DNA of 49,043 nt, taken from contig JBMYYK010000015.1 in the NCBI GenBank assembly GCA_049609325.1, positions 1 through 49,043 of the forward strand, in the 5' to 3' direction. This document shows positions 23,661 to 33,386 of this stretch, one piece after another; positions within the stretch are counted from its first letter, which is position 1, and the number at the start of each line of letters is the position of its first letter. The DNA is from GCA-2733415 sp049609325 (GTDB taxonomy: Bacteria; Bacteroidota; Bacteroidia; Flavobacteriales; Flavobacteriaceae). The notes below the pieces were generated by a model. That model saw nothing but the letters and a program-made list of their open reading frames with translations. It did no database searches and had not been told where the DNA came from. Made by a program: the position numbers and the translations under genes.

Positions 23661-25957
23661 TAGTTTACTACCATTACTTTTTCTATAGTTGTCTCTTCGT
23701 TGTCTTTTGTAGTTACCATAATAATATATACACCAGAAGCAACTTTATGACTTCCAAAAGCGGTCATATTCCAATCAAATGTAGTTCCTCCTGTCACCGT
23801 AGTTTCATAAACTAAATTACCTGATATATCTGTTATTTTTAAGTTTGAACCATCTACAAGCCCTCTAATTTTCAACCTAAAATTAGGGTCACTCATATGT
23901 TCTGGTCTAACTGGATTAGGAAAGGCATAGACGTTTTCTAAATTAGTAGCAGATGCTGTAGCATTAGAGTTGAATGACACCATTCCTTTTTCTGTTGCAA
24001 AATAAACCTCACCAGTAGAATGGTCAATAGCCATATCAGTAATTCCGTTAGATGGTAGCGGAGAATTGTCCTTTGTAAAATGATAAATGGTTTCCTGTCC
24101 GTTTGCTGATAAATAAAAAACTCCCGCATCAAAAGTAGCTATCCATTTGTTGTTTGCACCATCTACTTCAATATCGGTGATGAATTGCCCAAACATTAAT
24201 TCTTTTGGTATACCGTCATCTAAAATAATAACAGATTCTGCTTGTGGGTTGGCAGAAGAGAAAAACCCAGAAGTGTTATAAAGTACGCGTAAACCTAAGC
24301 GTGTACCAACCCATAAATTATTATCGTTGTCAATAGCTAAGCCTCTTATTTCATCTGCAGGTAAATTTCCTGTTGCTACGTTTAGTTTTTTTAATTGAAC
24401 TCCTCCAGAGTTTTCTTTCATACCAATAACACCATTTTTAATAGAGCCTATCCATTTGGTGTTGTTTTGATCAATCACAATTTCTTCAAACCCGTTTTCT
24501 GCATTAAAGTCAGCTATAACACTTAAGAAATCGAAGGATTGCCAGGTGTTGTTTTGTGGGTCATAAGACTTTAATGGGCTTGATACTTTACCATTGGTAA
24601 ACCATAATTTCCCATTATTGTCAAAGGTAGACTTTCCTATTCGCAGGTATGATGGTGTTGACGTATATGGTCCCCAAGTGTCTAATGGCAAATCGTTAAT
24701 GCTAAATAATGTAGTAGCAACATTGTTGTTTAGTTCTAATAAACCATCAAAGAATGAACTTAGGAAAACTTGATCAGGATTGAATGGGTTTATAGCAACA
24801 TCAATAATATTTCTAGTATTTAATAAGTCGTTAAATGGGGTGTTGTTCCAGCTGTCATTAAAAAGATGACTAATACCTTGACTTTTGGGAGGAAATGGGT
24901 TGAAGTATAAGCTATGGTTTCCATACACAGCCCAAGCCTCATCATTACCAGCGTTTACTGTAAATACGTTGTTTTCTAATAAGCCGTTAGGTTTTATTTG
25001 TGATAAGTTACTCCCATCAGATAAATTAAAACTATAAATTCCGTCATTTTCCGTTCCGATATAAACAGTATTGTTGGTAATTTCTGCTACTGTAAATGTT
25101 GATTGGTAAGTAGGTTGATACGGTATTGTTATAGTGTTTGTGTAACCATTTTCATAAACATAACAGTTGTTAGCTGTGGTAATTATCATGTGATTAGCAT
25201 TAGCTCTATGATCTAATACTGTAGCGTAATTAGTTAGGTTATTAAAGCTAGTACCATTATATTCATATAAAGTATTGTTTGAATCTATAGCGTATATAGT
25301 ATTGTTAAAAGTTACAATGTTTTTCCAATCAGTTGTTGGTGAAGGTAAGACCTCCCATAGCGAATAATCAATAATGTTTGCGTCATTGAGTTCGGCTCGT
25401 TTTATTCCTTGAGACGTTGCAGCATAAATATAATCGTCTTTAACAGTGGTTTGTTTTACAGAAATTTGTTCACCAGAATTTCCAATAAAATAGCTGTCAT
25501 CAAATTCTAAGTTTTCTAAATTGTAAGTGCTAATACCAAAATCACAGGATAAATATACTACGCCATTATGCTCAAAAATATGATTAATGCGTTTCATATT
25601 TGGAGCTATGCTAGGTTTGTTAAATATGTCAACAACGGTTAATACTTGGGTTGGAGTGACGATATCTACGAGGCCGTTTTCATAACCAATAACTGAAGTT
25701 TCTTCAGTTTCACTATAGTAGTAATATGAAATGGTTTCTCCTGTTAATCCGTTAATTGTAGAATTACTTGTATTGTTTTGAGTTTGTGTATTGTGTTTAA
25801 ATATGGTGTTTTGTGATGAGGCTAAAACATGATCTTCACTTGTTGCTATCCCTGAAATATTTAGGTATGAAAAATGGCCTTCCCATTGATCAGAATAATC
25901 TTGAGCAAAAATAAATGAGTTGATAAAGAGTATTGCTAAAAATGCTTTAATATACAT
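23660..25957 (-). CDS. porZ: PorZ-like T9SS component (beta-propeller, type A sorting domain)
   Basis: This 765-residue secreted protein has two beta-propellers of the two-component-regulator type and a C-terminal Ig-like T9SS signal. The start is set at the ATG at 25957, which gives MYIKAFLAILFINSFIFAQD, a signal peptide. The longer TTG start at 25987 lies inside the -7 box. The beginning DYSDQWEGHFSYLNIS is characteristic of PorZ. Propeller blades repeat NNKWIGS, NNLWVGTRLGLRVL, NNKWIATFDAGVFYL and GEVYFATEKGMVSF. The C-terminal segment VYAFPNPVRPEHMSDP to the end is a type A sorting domain. In Porphyromonas, PorZ is part of the surface attachment complex that links cargo to anionic LPS. 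It heads the porZ-recO-TonB row; that it sits beside recO is, from memory, common in flavobacteria. Confidence 0.9.
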   Translation of the reverse strand: MYIKAFLAILFINSFIFAQDYSDQWEGHFSYLNISGIATSEDHVLASSQNTIFKHNTQTQNNTSNSTINGLTGETISYYYYSETEETSVIGYENGLVDIVTPTQVLTVVDIFNKPSIAPNMKRINHIFEHNGVVYLSCDFGISTYNLENLEFDDSYFIGNSGEQISVKQTTVKDDYIYAATSQGIKRAELNDANIIDYSLWEVLPSPTTDWKNIVTFNNTIYAIDSNNTLYEYNGTSFNNLTNYATVLDHRANANHMIITTANNCYVYENGYTNTITIPYQPTYQSTFTVAEITNNTVYIGTENDGIYSFNLSDGSNLSQIKPNGLLENNVFTVNAGNDEAWAVYGNHSLYFNPFPPKSQGISHLFNDSWNNTPFNDLLNTRNIIDVAINPFNPDQVFLSSFFDGLLELNNNVATTLFSINDLPLDTWGPYTSTPSYLRIGKSTFDNNGKLWFTNGKVSSPLKSYDPQNNTWQSFDFLSVIADFNAENGFEEIVIDQNNTKWIGSIKNGVIGMKENSGGVQLKKLNVATGNLPADEIRGLAIDNDNNLWVGTRLGLRVLYNTSGFFSSANPQAESVIILDDGIPKELMFGQFITDIEVDGANNKWIATFDAGVFYLSANGQETIYHFTKDNSPLPSNGITDMAIDHSTGEVYFATEKGMVSFNSNATASATNLENVYAFPNPVRPEHMSDPNFRLKIRGLVDGSNLKITDISGNLVYETTVTGGTTFDWNMTAFGSHKVASGVYIIMVTTKDNEETTIEKVMVVN

Positions 25958-25984
25958 TTGTTGGTGTTTATAAGAATAATACTC

Positions 25985-25992
25985 CAAATATA
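25985..25992 (-). promoter_or_regulatory. -7 box of porZ
   Basis: The minus strand reads TATATTTG (TAnnTTTG), 27 bases before the ATG at 25957. It overlaps the alternative TTG start at 25987 and so supports the shorter protein. No -33 TTG is seen. Confidence 0.5.
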
Positions 25993-26035
25993 TTCATTTT
26001 AGAGCTAAGTCGCTATAAATAGATTATTTGTTCAT

Positions 26036-26063
26036 AAAAAAAGTCCTCAATTGAGGACTTTTT
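26036..26063. terminator. Terminator after gdhA
   Basis: AGTCCTCAA and TTGAGGACT (26042-26059) form a perfect palindrome with A and T tracts on both sides. It lies 25 bp past the gdhA stop on the minus strand and separates gdhA from porZ. Confidence 0.9.
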
Positions 26064-26087
26064 AATTATTGTAGTACTATAAAAGCA

Positions 26088-27431
<1,344 letters not shown>

Positions 27432-27474
27432 TATATTGTGATTAATTTCTTAATGTAAAAAGCTTAAAGCAGAA

Positions 27475-27506
27475 CAAATATACAGATATTCATTATATCA
27501 AAGATA
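27475..27506 (-). promoter_or_regulatory. Tandem promoter elements of gdhA
   Basis: The minus strand has TATATTTG at 27475-27482 with a TTG at 27499-27501, 16 bases further upstream. The TTG is itself the end of a second box, TATCTTTG (27499-27506). The nearer box gives a leader of about 40 bases. Two start points are possible. Confidence 0.55.
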
Positions 27507-27557
27507 TAAATAAAGGTTATTTCCGTCTTTTTTTAAACATAGTAGTATTTAATTTTT

Positions 27558-27583
27558 TTGTTAAAGCAGTTTTTATATATTTG
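27558..27583 (+). promoter_or_regulatory. Promoter of the THC0290_0291 family gene
   Basis: TTG (27558-27560), a 15-base spacer and TATATTTG (27576-27583) lie 26 bases before the ATG at 27610. The spacer is slightly shorter than usual. Confidence 0.5.
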
Positions 27584-27609
27584 TTTTCTAATCTAATAAG
27601 GTAGAAGGG

Positions 27610-28428
27610 ATGATTAAAAAATATCTTTTGGTGATTATGTTGATCGCTTTTTCTGTAGAAACGGTTAAAGCGCAGTTAGGGTTTTCACATGAAATAGGGG
27701 CAATTACAGGACCTGTGGCATTTCAATCAGATTATGGAGTTAGAAAAGATTTTGAAACAAACGCTGGTAATACTGGTTTTGGAGTAGGGATAATTCATTA
27801 CATAAACTTTGCATATAGAGCAGACTGTAACTGTTATACTAAGGATACATATTTTAATGATCACTTTAAATTACGTAATGAAATTTCGTATAACACTACG
27901 TCATTAGAACATTTTGGTGAGTGGGTTGACCCAGATAGAACTTCTGCTATAGCTAGAAGATTACGCGGGATGTCTGGTAAGGCCAATGTATTTGATTTAG
28001 GATCGCAGATAGAATTTTTCCCTTATAGTATTCGTGATTTTGCTGCAGGAGGTTATGCATTTGCGCCATTTATTAGTTTAGGAGCGCATTACAATAGTTT
28101 TTCGCCAGAAGCTAATCAAGATTTAAGTGAATTAACAGCTGCAGAAATTGTAGAAACATCTAATGCAGATCCGAATAACGGAGGTTATGCTAACAATGCT
28201 ATTTTCTTAGAAGACTCGGCTACAAATGAAGGGTTCTCGTCTTGGTCTTTAGTTTGGAGTGTAGGTACACGTTATAAATTAACACCGTTATCAGATTTAA
28301 TGCTAGATTTAAGATGGCAATACTATTTTACAGATTTTGCAGATGGTTTAGATCATAATGCACCATCTGATAAATTTAACGATTGGAATGTATGGTTAAA
28401 CTTTGGGTATATTTATTACTTAGATTAA
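27610..28428 (+). CDS. THC0290_0291 family outer-membrane-type protein
   Basis: This 272-residue protein has a signal peptide (MIKKYLLVIMLIAFSVETVK, ending AQ). The beginning of the mature part, LGFSHEIGAITGPVAFQSDY and the Cys-containing YRADCNCYTKDTYFNDHFKL, identify the flavobacterial THC0290_0291 family as I remember it. Alternating polar and hydrophobic strands (SWSLVWSVGTRYKL, MLDLRWQYYFTDF, VWLNFGYIYYLD) and the terminal strand suggest a small outer-membrane beta barrel. CNC at about residues 77-79 could form a disulfide or bind metal. Function is unknown. It is monocistronic with its own promoter and terminator. Confidence 0.88.
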   Translation: MIKKYLLVIMLIAFSVETVKAQLGFSHEIGAITGPVAFQSDYGVRKDFETNAGNTGFGVGIIHYINFAYRADCNCYTKDTYFNDHFKLRNEISYNTTSLEHFGEWVDPDRTSAIARRLRGMSGKANVFDLGSQIEFFPYSIRDFAAGGYAFAPFISLGAHYNSFSPEANQDLSELTAAEIVETSNADPNNGGYANNAIFLEDSATNEGFSSWSLVWSVGTRYKLTPLSDLMLDLRWQYYFTDFADGLDHNAPSDKFNDWNVWLNFGYIYYLD

Positions 28429-28447
28429 ACATCAATTATATAACAAC

Positions 28448-28477
28448 AAAAAGCTCGGTAGTACTACCGAGCTTTTT
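28448..28477. terminator. Bidirectional terminator
   Basis: This is a perfect 30-base palindrome: AAAAAGCTCGGTAGT and its complement. It lies 20 bp after the THC0290_0291 gene and 4 bp beyond the AlbA_2 gene end, so it serves both converging genes. Confidence 0.9.
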
Positions 28478-28480
28478 GTT

Positions 28481-29620
28481 TTAATGGTACTGTACTTTTC
28501 GTAAAATTCGCAACACCTCTTTGTATTCAAGATAGATGTCTTCAGAGTGGGCTTTTAAAAACCCTTTGATGCTAATTAATTTTTCTTTAGCTACAGTAAA
28601 ACCATTTAAACTTAAAATAAGACATATGGATGGCAATTTTATGATGTCTTTTAAATCGTGTTGTGTTAATTGACTATTCTGTGTTATTTTGTCAATCAAT
28701 GCATTGTTGGAGTTGTTTAAATGAAATAGCGTTTTTTTATCGTATTGAGGTGGTTTAAAAATAAATTCAGAAATAATTTTATAGTTGCCATTATCTGAAA
28801 AATGCAATACTTTCTTTTCTAAAGGGTACCGCTTTACGTCGTTGTGTAGACCTAAACTGATGTATTCAGTAATTATAAAAGAGTTGTCGTTATAATGAAT
28901 GTCAACTTCATCTAAAGATGAGTAAAAGAGTTTAACTTGCTCAGTCACCATTTCAATATCAACTCTTGAATAATAGGTTTCCGTTTTGATGGTTTTTTTA
29001 ACTCCAGACCAGCACAGCACAAATTGTTCCTTAAACACCTTGTAATTTGGGTTGTTATCTGCGTGTCTGTTCATAAAATCAAATACCCCGTCTAAGGTGT
29101 GTTTAATGTTGTTTTTAGAGCTATTTTCAATGGTTGTAACAATAGTAGAGTTGGAATCTTTAAGTTTAAAATCAACAAGCATTAACGATGAGTTGCTTCC
29201 AATTCTTTTATAGGTAAATCCTGAGTAGTACTTATGAATGGTTTTTTTGAATGATGTAATTTTTGGAACTTCTTTCTGAAGTATGGTCACTAGCCCAATT
29301 ACTTTACTTTTTGGGAGTTTTGGGAAAGGAATGTTTTCGTACAGAATTTCTGGCGGATTATGTAAGTAGGCGTTAACCAAGTTTTGTATTTTGCTGTCAT
29401 CAAAAAAGTCAGCACCAGTTAAAGCGTTATCTTCATCTTCTACACCTACAACAATATAAGAATTGTTGTTTGGGTTTGCATTGGTTAAAGCGCAAATGTG
29501 TTTTAGAAACTTTCCTTTACCAACTTTGGTGTGAAGGTTTAATTGGCGTTTCTTATCATAAAAACTATTCTCATCATTGTAAGTAAGTAATCTTTTGATA
29601 AGCAGACGTTTGTTAAGCAT
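28481..29620 (-). CDS. AlbA_2 / Schlafen-like putative nucleic-acid or ATP-binding protein
   Basis: The N-terminal ~135 of 379 residues look like a Schlafen AlbA_2 domain: the helix KGKFLKHICALTNANPNNNS and strand YIVVGVEDEDNALTGADFF, then DDSKIQNLVNAYLHNPPEI, then KSKVIGLVTILQ and KYYSGFTYKRIGSNSSLML. The family is commonly annotated as an ATP-binding or transcriptional regulator. The middle and C-terminal parts (about 165-379) match nothing I recognise, and no winged-helix HTH of the usual AlbA_2 regulators is clear. The gene is divergent from the Bat operon (142-bp gap to moxR) and ends at a strong terminator. Whether it regulates the Bat operon is open. Confidence 0.75.
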   Translation of the reverse strand: MLNKRLLIKRLLTYNDENSFYDKKRQLNLHTKVGKGKFLKHICALTNANPNNNSYIVVGVEDEDNALTGADFFDDSKIQNLVNAYLHNPPEILYENIPFPKLPKSKVIGLVTILQKEVPKITSFKKTIHKYYSGFTYKRIGSNSSLMLVDFKLKDSNSTIVTTIENSSKNNIKHTLDGVFDFMNRHADNNPNYKVFKEQFVLCWSGVKKTIKTETYYSRVDIEMVTEQVKLFYSSLDEVDIHYNDNSFIITEYISLGLHNDVKRYPLEKKVLHFSDNGNYKIISEFIFKPPQYDKKTLFHLNNSNNALIDKITQNSQLTQHDLKDIIKLPSICLILSLNGFTVAKEKLISIKGFLKAHSEDIYLEYKEVLRILRKVQYH

Positions 29621-29762
29621 TCTCTAAAGCTTTTGAAAAATGTTATAATTTCTTTAAAGTTATTCGTTTTTAACCAATTTTTAACAAAGAAATTAAGATA
29701 AAATATTCAATTTGCACTATTCAATTAGGAATAGTATTTTCACAGCTAAAATTTTTAAATAT

Positions 29763-30767
29763 ATGGAAGGACAGACAGCAACGATAGATATCAAAGCGAT
29801 AAATGAAAAAATAGAAAAAGAAAGTGCTTTTGTAGATTTACTTGTTATGGAAATGAACAAGGTAATTGTTGGTCAGAAGTATATGATTGAACGATTATTA
29901 ATAGGTTTATTAGGTCAGGGGCATATTTTATTAGAAGGTGTACCTGGATTAGCCAAAACCTTAGCAATTAACACCTTGTCTAAAGCTGTAAAAGGAAGTT
30001 TTAGTAGAATTCAGTTTACACCAGATTTATTGCCTGCAGATGTTGTAGGAACAATGATTTATAATATTAAGGAAAACGATTTTACCATCAAAAAAGGTCC
30101 TGTTTTTGCAAACTTCGTATTAGCAGATGAGATTAACCGTGCGCCAGCTAAAGTGCAATCGGCATTGTTAGAAGCTATGCAAGAAAAGCAAGTCACTATT
30201 GGTGATGAAACGTTTGTTTTAGAAAAGCCCTTCCTGGTTATGGCCACACAAAACCCTGTGGAGCAAGAAGGTACGTATCCGTTGCCAGAAGCACAAGTTG
30301 ACCGTTTTATGCTAAAAACAGTTATTGATTATCCAAAATTAGAAGATGAACAACTAATTGTAAGAGCAAATTTAAAAGGAAGTTTTGCAGATGTAAATGA
30401 GGTAGTATCTATTGAACAGATTAAACGTGCTCAAGAAGCGGTGCGAGAAGTGTATATGGATGAGAAAATAGAAAAATACATTCTTGATATCATCTTTGCA
30501 ACGCGTTATCCTGAAAAATATGGTTTAGAAGAATTGAAGCCATTAATCAATTTTGGCGCGTCACCTCGTGGAAGTATCAACTTAGCTACGGCAGCTAAAT
30601 GTTATGCGTTTATAAAAAGGAGAGGTTATGTTATACCAGAAGATGTAAGAGCGGTAGTTACAGATGTGTTACGTCATAGAATTGGGATTACTTATGAAGC
30701 AGAAGCGGAAAACATTACTTCTGAGCAATTAGTAAATAAAATTGTGAATCATATAGAAGTACCATAA
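29763..30767 (+). CDS. MoxR family AAA+ ATPase
   Basis: This cytosolic AAA+ ATPase of 334 residues starts at the ATG at 29763 (MEGQTATIDIKAINEKIEKE). The frame opens at 29712, but the first 17 residues look untranslated. Walker A is G59-VPGLAKT-66, Walker B FVLADEINRAP (D122, E123), sensor 1 LVMATQNPVEQEGTYPLPEA and the arginine finger DRFMLK follow. The MoxR core matches methanol-dehydrogenase and Bat-operon ATPases, which act as chaperones for VWA-domain partners. It heads the operon moxR-DUF58-BatD-like-batA-batB-batC-batD-batE, in which gaps are 45 bp or less and several genes overlap. Confidence 0.95.
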   Translation: MEGQTATIDIKAINEKIEKESAFVDLLVMEMNKVIVGQKYMIERLLIGLLGQGHILLEGVPGLAKTLAINTLSKAVKGSFSRIQFTPDLLPADVVGTMIYNIKENDFTIKKGPVFANFVLADEINRAPAKVQSALLEAMQEKQVTIGDETFVLEKPFLVMATQNPVEQEGTYPLPEAQVDRFMLKTVIDYPKLEDEQLIVRANLKGSFADVNEVVSIEQIKRAQEAVREVYMDEKIEKYILDIIFATRYPEKYGLEELKPLINFGASPRGSINLATAAKCYAFIKRRGYVIPEDVRAVVTDVLRHRIGITYEAEAENITSEQLVNKIVNHIEVP

Positions 30768-30812
30768 TAGCCATTGTTTGTTACATCAAATAACTGAAAA
30801 GGCACATTGACT

Positions 30813-31682
30813 ATGGATACTAAAGACTTATTAAAAAAAGTTCGGAAAATAGAGATTAAGACACGACGTTTGTCGGATCATATCTTCGGAGGGGAATATC
30901 ATTCTACGTTTAAAGGACGTGGTATGACATTTTCTGAAGTGCGCCAGTACCAATACGGTGATGATGTTCGTGCAATTGATTGGAATGTTACGGCAAGAAG
31001 TAACGAGCCATATATTAAAGTGTTTGAAGAAGAGCGCGAGTTGACTATGATGTTAATGGTAGATGTCTCTGGTTCAAAATTCTTTGGAACTCAAAATCAG
31101 TTTAAAGATGAACTGGCTACGGAAATTTCAGCAACATTAGCATTTTCTGCGATGCAGAATAATGATAAAATTGGATTGATCTTATTTTCAGATGACATAG
31201 AGTTGTTTATTCCGCCTAAAAAAGGACGCTCACACGTGTTACGCATCATACGTGAGCTGATAGAATTTAAACCCCAAAGCACAAAAACAGATATTGCAGG
31301 GGCGTTTAAATTTTTGTCAAGCGTAGTGAAAAAGAAGGCGATCGTTTTTGTGTTGTCTGATTTTATTACAGATGACGATTACCAACAGACTTTAAAAATT
31401 GTGGGTAAAAAGCATGATGTTACTGGGATTAGAATTTATGATAAAAACGAAGAATCTATACCAAACATAGGTTTGGTACAGATGAAAGATGGCGAGACAA
31501 ATCAAATAAAAACCATCAATACATCATCAAAAAAAGTGCGTGATAATTATGCAAAATACCATACAGAAAAAGCAGCGTACTTTGAAGACGCTTTTAGAAA
31601 AAGTGGATCAGGAGTTATAGCAACTAGAGTTGATGAAAGCTATGTAAAAAAATTATTAGGGTATTTTAAAAACAGAGGTTAA
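30813..31682 (+). CDS. DUF58 domain protein (VWA-like) of the Bat operon
   Basis: This 289-residue cytosolic protein has the DUF58 signature RGMTFSEVRQYQYGDDVRAI followed by DWNVTARSNEPYIKVF. A VWA-type MIDAS-like D84-VSGS sits in MLMVDVSGSKFFG. The frame begins at a TTG (30807), but the ATG at 30813 is the better start. DUF58 proteins accompany MoxR ATPases and are thought to be their partners or clients. It lies between moxR (45 bp) and the BatD-like gene (12 bp). Confidence 0.93.
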   Translation: MDTKDLLKKVRKIEIKTRRLSDHIFGGEYHSTFKGRGMTFSEVRQYQYGDDVRAIDWNVTARSNEPYIKVFEEERELTMMLMVDVSGSKFFGTQNQFKDELATEISATLAFSAMQNNDKIGLILFSDDIELFIPPKKGRSHVLRIIRELIEFKPQSTKTDIAGAFKFLSSVVKKKAIVFVLSDFITDDDYQQTLKIVGKKHDVTGIRIYDKNEESIPNIGLVQMKDGETNQIKTINTSSKKVRDNYAKYHTEKAAYFEDAFRKSGSGVIATRVDESYVKKLLGYFKNRG

Positions 31683-31694
31683 AGAAGTAACAAC

Positions 31695-33386
31695 ATGAAT
31701 TGTAAGCTTATCGCAACTCATATAAATCAAATTTTAAAAGACGGAAAAGTATCGTTCATAATTCTTTGTGCGTTACTTTTTGTAACCGGTTCTTTTGCGC
31801 AACAGGTTAAAACTGCTATTGATACTACGTCTATACAGATAGGAGAAGAGTTAAAATTGATGCTGTCTGTTGAGGCAAATTCAACAGATTTAGTGGTATT
31901 TCCTGAAGTAAAATCTATGGGCTTGCTTGAGGTAATTGAATCGTATAAAACCGATACCTTAAAACATTCAAAATCTTATATTTTAAATAAAACCTACGGG
32001 TTAACTCAATTTGATTCTGGGCATTACGTGGTGCCTCAACAAAAAATTAATATAAACGGTAAAGTTTTTAAAACCGATTCATTACAAGTAGAAGTGCGAG
32101 ATGTGTTGTTAGACACGGTTAAACAAAAACTGTATGATATTAAACCTATTATTGAGGTTGAAAAGCCATCTGAAGGATTTCCAAAATGGATCATTTATCT
32201 TTTAATCGGATTAGTTGTTATTGCAGGTATTGTATATGTATTGTTTTTCAGAACATCAAAAGATGAACGCGAAGCAGAACAAAAATTACCGCCGTTTGAA
32301 GAAGCTATTCAGCATTTAAAAGCTCTTGATGACAATGAGTTATTGGCAAATCAGGAGTATAAAAAATACTATTCAGAACTTACCGATGTTCTAAAGCGTT
32401 ATTTAGATGAAAAGGTATATGACAATGCTTTGGAAAGTACATCTGACGAATTGATTGAGAAATTAGAATTACTTCGTGATTCAGGTAAGTTACCAATTTC
32501 AAAAGAAATTATTTCAGAATTAACCCAAGTATTACGCACATCAGATTTGGTAAAGTTCGCCAAGTCTCAACCAGATGAAGGTACAGCAAAAGTAGATAGA
32601 GGAACCATTGAAAAAATGCTGCATGAAACGAAACAGGTCATACCAGAACCAACTGAAGAAGAGTTGTTGCTAAATGAGCAGTACCGAAAAGAACAAGCGC
32701 GTAAAAAGAAACAGCAGAAGATTATATATGCATCAGTTACTGGTGTAGCGTTAATCATATTAACTGTTATTGGCTTAGGAGTCAAATACGGATTTTCAAC
32801 CATGAAGGATGAAGTGTTTGGTCACCCTACAAAAGAGTTATTAGAGAGCAAATGGATTAGAAGTGCCTACGGGAGTCCGTCTATAGTTATCACCACACCA
32901 CGAGTGTTAAAGCGCGTGTCAAATCAGCAACTTGAAGCGACGAATACACAAAGTTTTGCTTATGGTAGTTTGACAAGTAATTTCGGACTAATTTTAAATA
33001 CTACGAGTATTCCAGATACAGCTCAGTTTGGAGTTCAGCAAATTAGTGGAACTAATGGTGAAGATGAAGATCAGCAGATAGATTTAGAGCAGATCAATGA
33101 AATGTCATTACAACTGTTGGAGCAACAAGGTGCAACGGATTTAGTGGTGAAACAAGAAGACTATGATAATGGCAACGGTTTTACAGGTATGAAAGCTTAT
33201 GGAAGTTTAAATATTAAAAACCCTGTTACAAGTCAGGTTCAATCAAGCCAGTATCAAATATTAAGTTTCCAACAAGGTAAAGCTATACAACAGGTTATGG
33301 TGTTTTATCAAGAAGATGACGAGTATGCAGAGCAAATTGTTACACAAGTAGTAGATTCTATTGAACTTAAAAAAACTGAAGACTAA
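31695..33386 (+). CDS. BatD-like N-terminal membrane protein with unassigned C-terminal domain (Bat operon)
   Basis: This 563-residue membrane protein has an export signal (about residues 18-36, ALLFVTGSFAQQ). An extracytoplasmic domain of about 130 residues resembles the beta-sandwich 'oxygen tolerance' part of BatD (TTSIQIGEELKLMLSVEA, TYGLTQFDSGHYVVPQQKI). A transmembrane helix follows at 165-185, then a helical cytosolic region (YKKYYSELTDVLKRYLDEK and DELIEKLELL, as at the end of BatD). A second transmembrane helix (343-362) leads to a final ~200-residue periplasmic domain that I cannot assign. It is regularly found between DUF58 and BatA in Bacteroidota, as far as I recall. Its stop overlaps the batA start (TAATG). 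Confidence 0.78.
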   Translation: MNCKLIATHINQILKDGKVSFIILCALLFVTGSFAQQVKTAIDTTSIQIGEELKLMLSVEANSTDLVVFPEVKSMGLLEVIESYKTDTLKHSKSYILNKTYGLTQFDSGHYVVPQQKININGKVFKTDSLQVEVRDVLLDTVKQKLYDIKPIIEVEKPSEGFPKWIIYLLIGLVVIAGIVYVLFFRTSKDEREAEQKLPPFEEAIQHLKALDDNELLANQEYKKYYSELTDVLKRYLDEKVYDNALESTSDELIEKLELLRDSGKLPISKEIISELTQVLRTSDLVKFAKSQPDEGTAKVDRGTIEKMLHETKQVIPEPTEEELLLNEQYRKEQARKKKQQKIIYASVTGVALIILTVIGLGVKYGFSTMKDEVFGHPTKELLESKWIRSAYGSPSIVITTPRVLKRVSNQQLEATNTQSFAYGSLTSNFGLILNTTSIPDTAQFGVQQISGTNGEDEDQQIDLEQINEMSLQLLEQQGATDLVVKQEDYDNGNGFTGMKAYGSLNIKNPVTSQVQSSQYQILSFQQGKAIQQVMVFYQEDDEYAEQIVTQVVDSIELKKTED

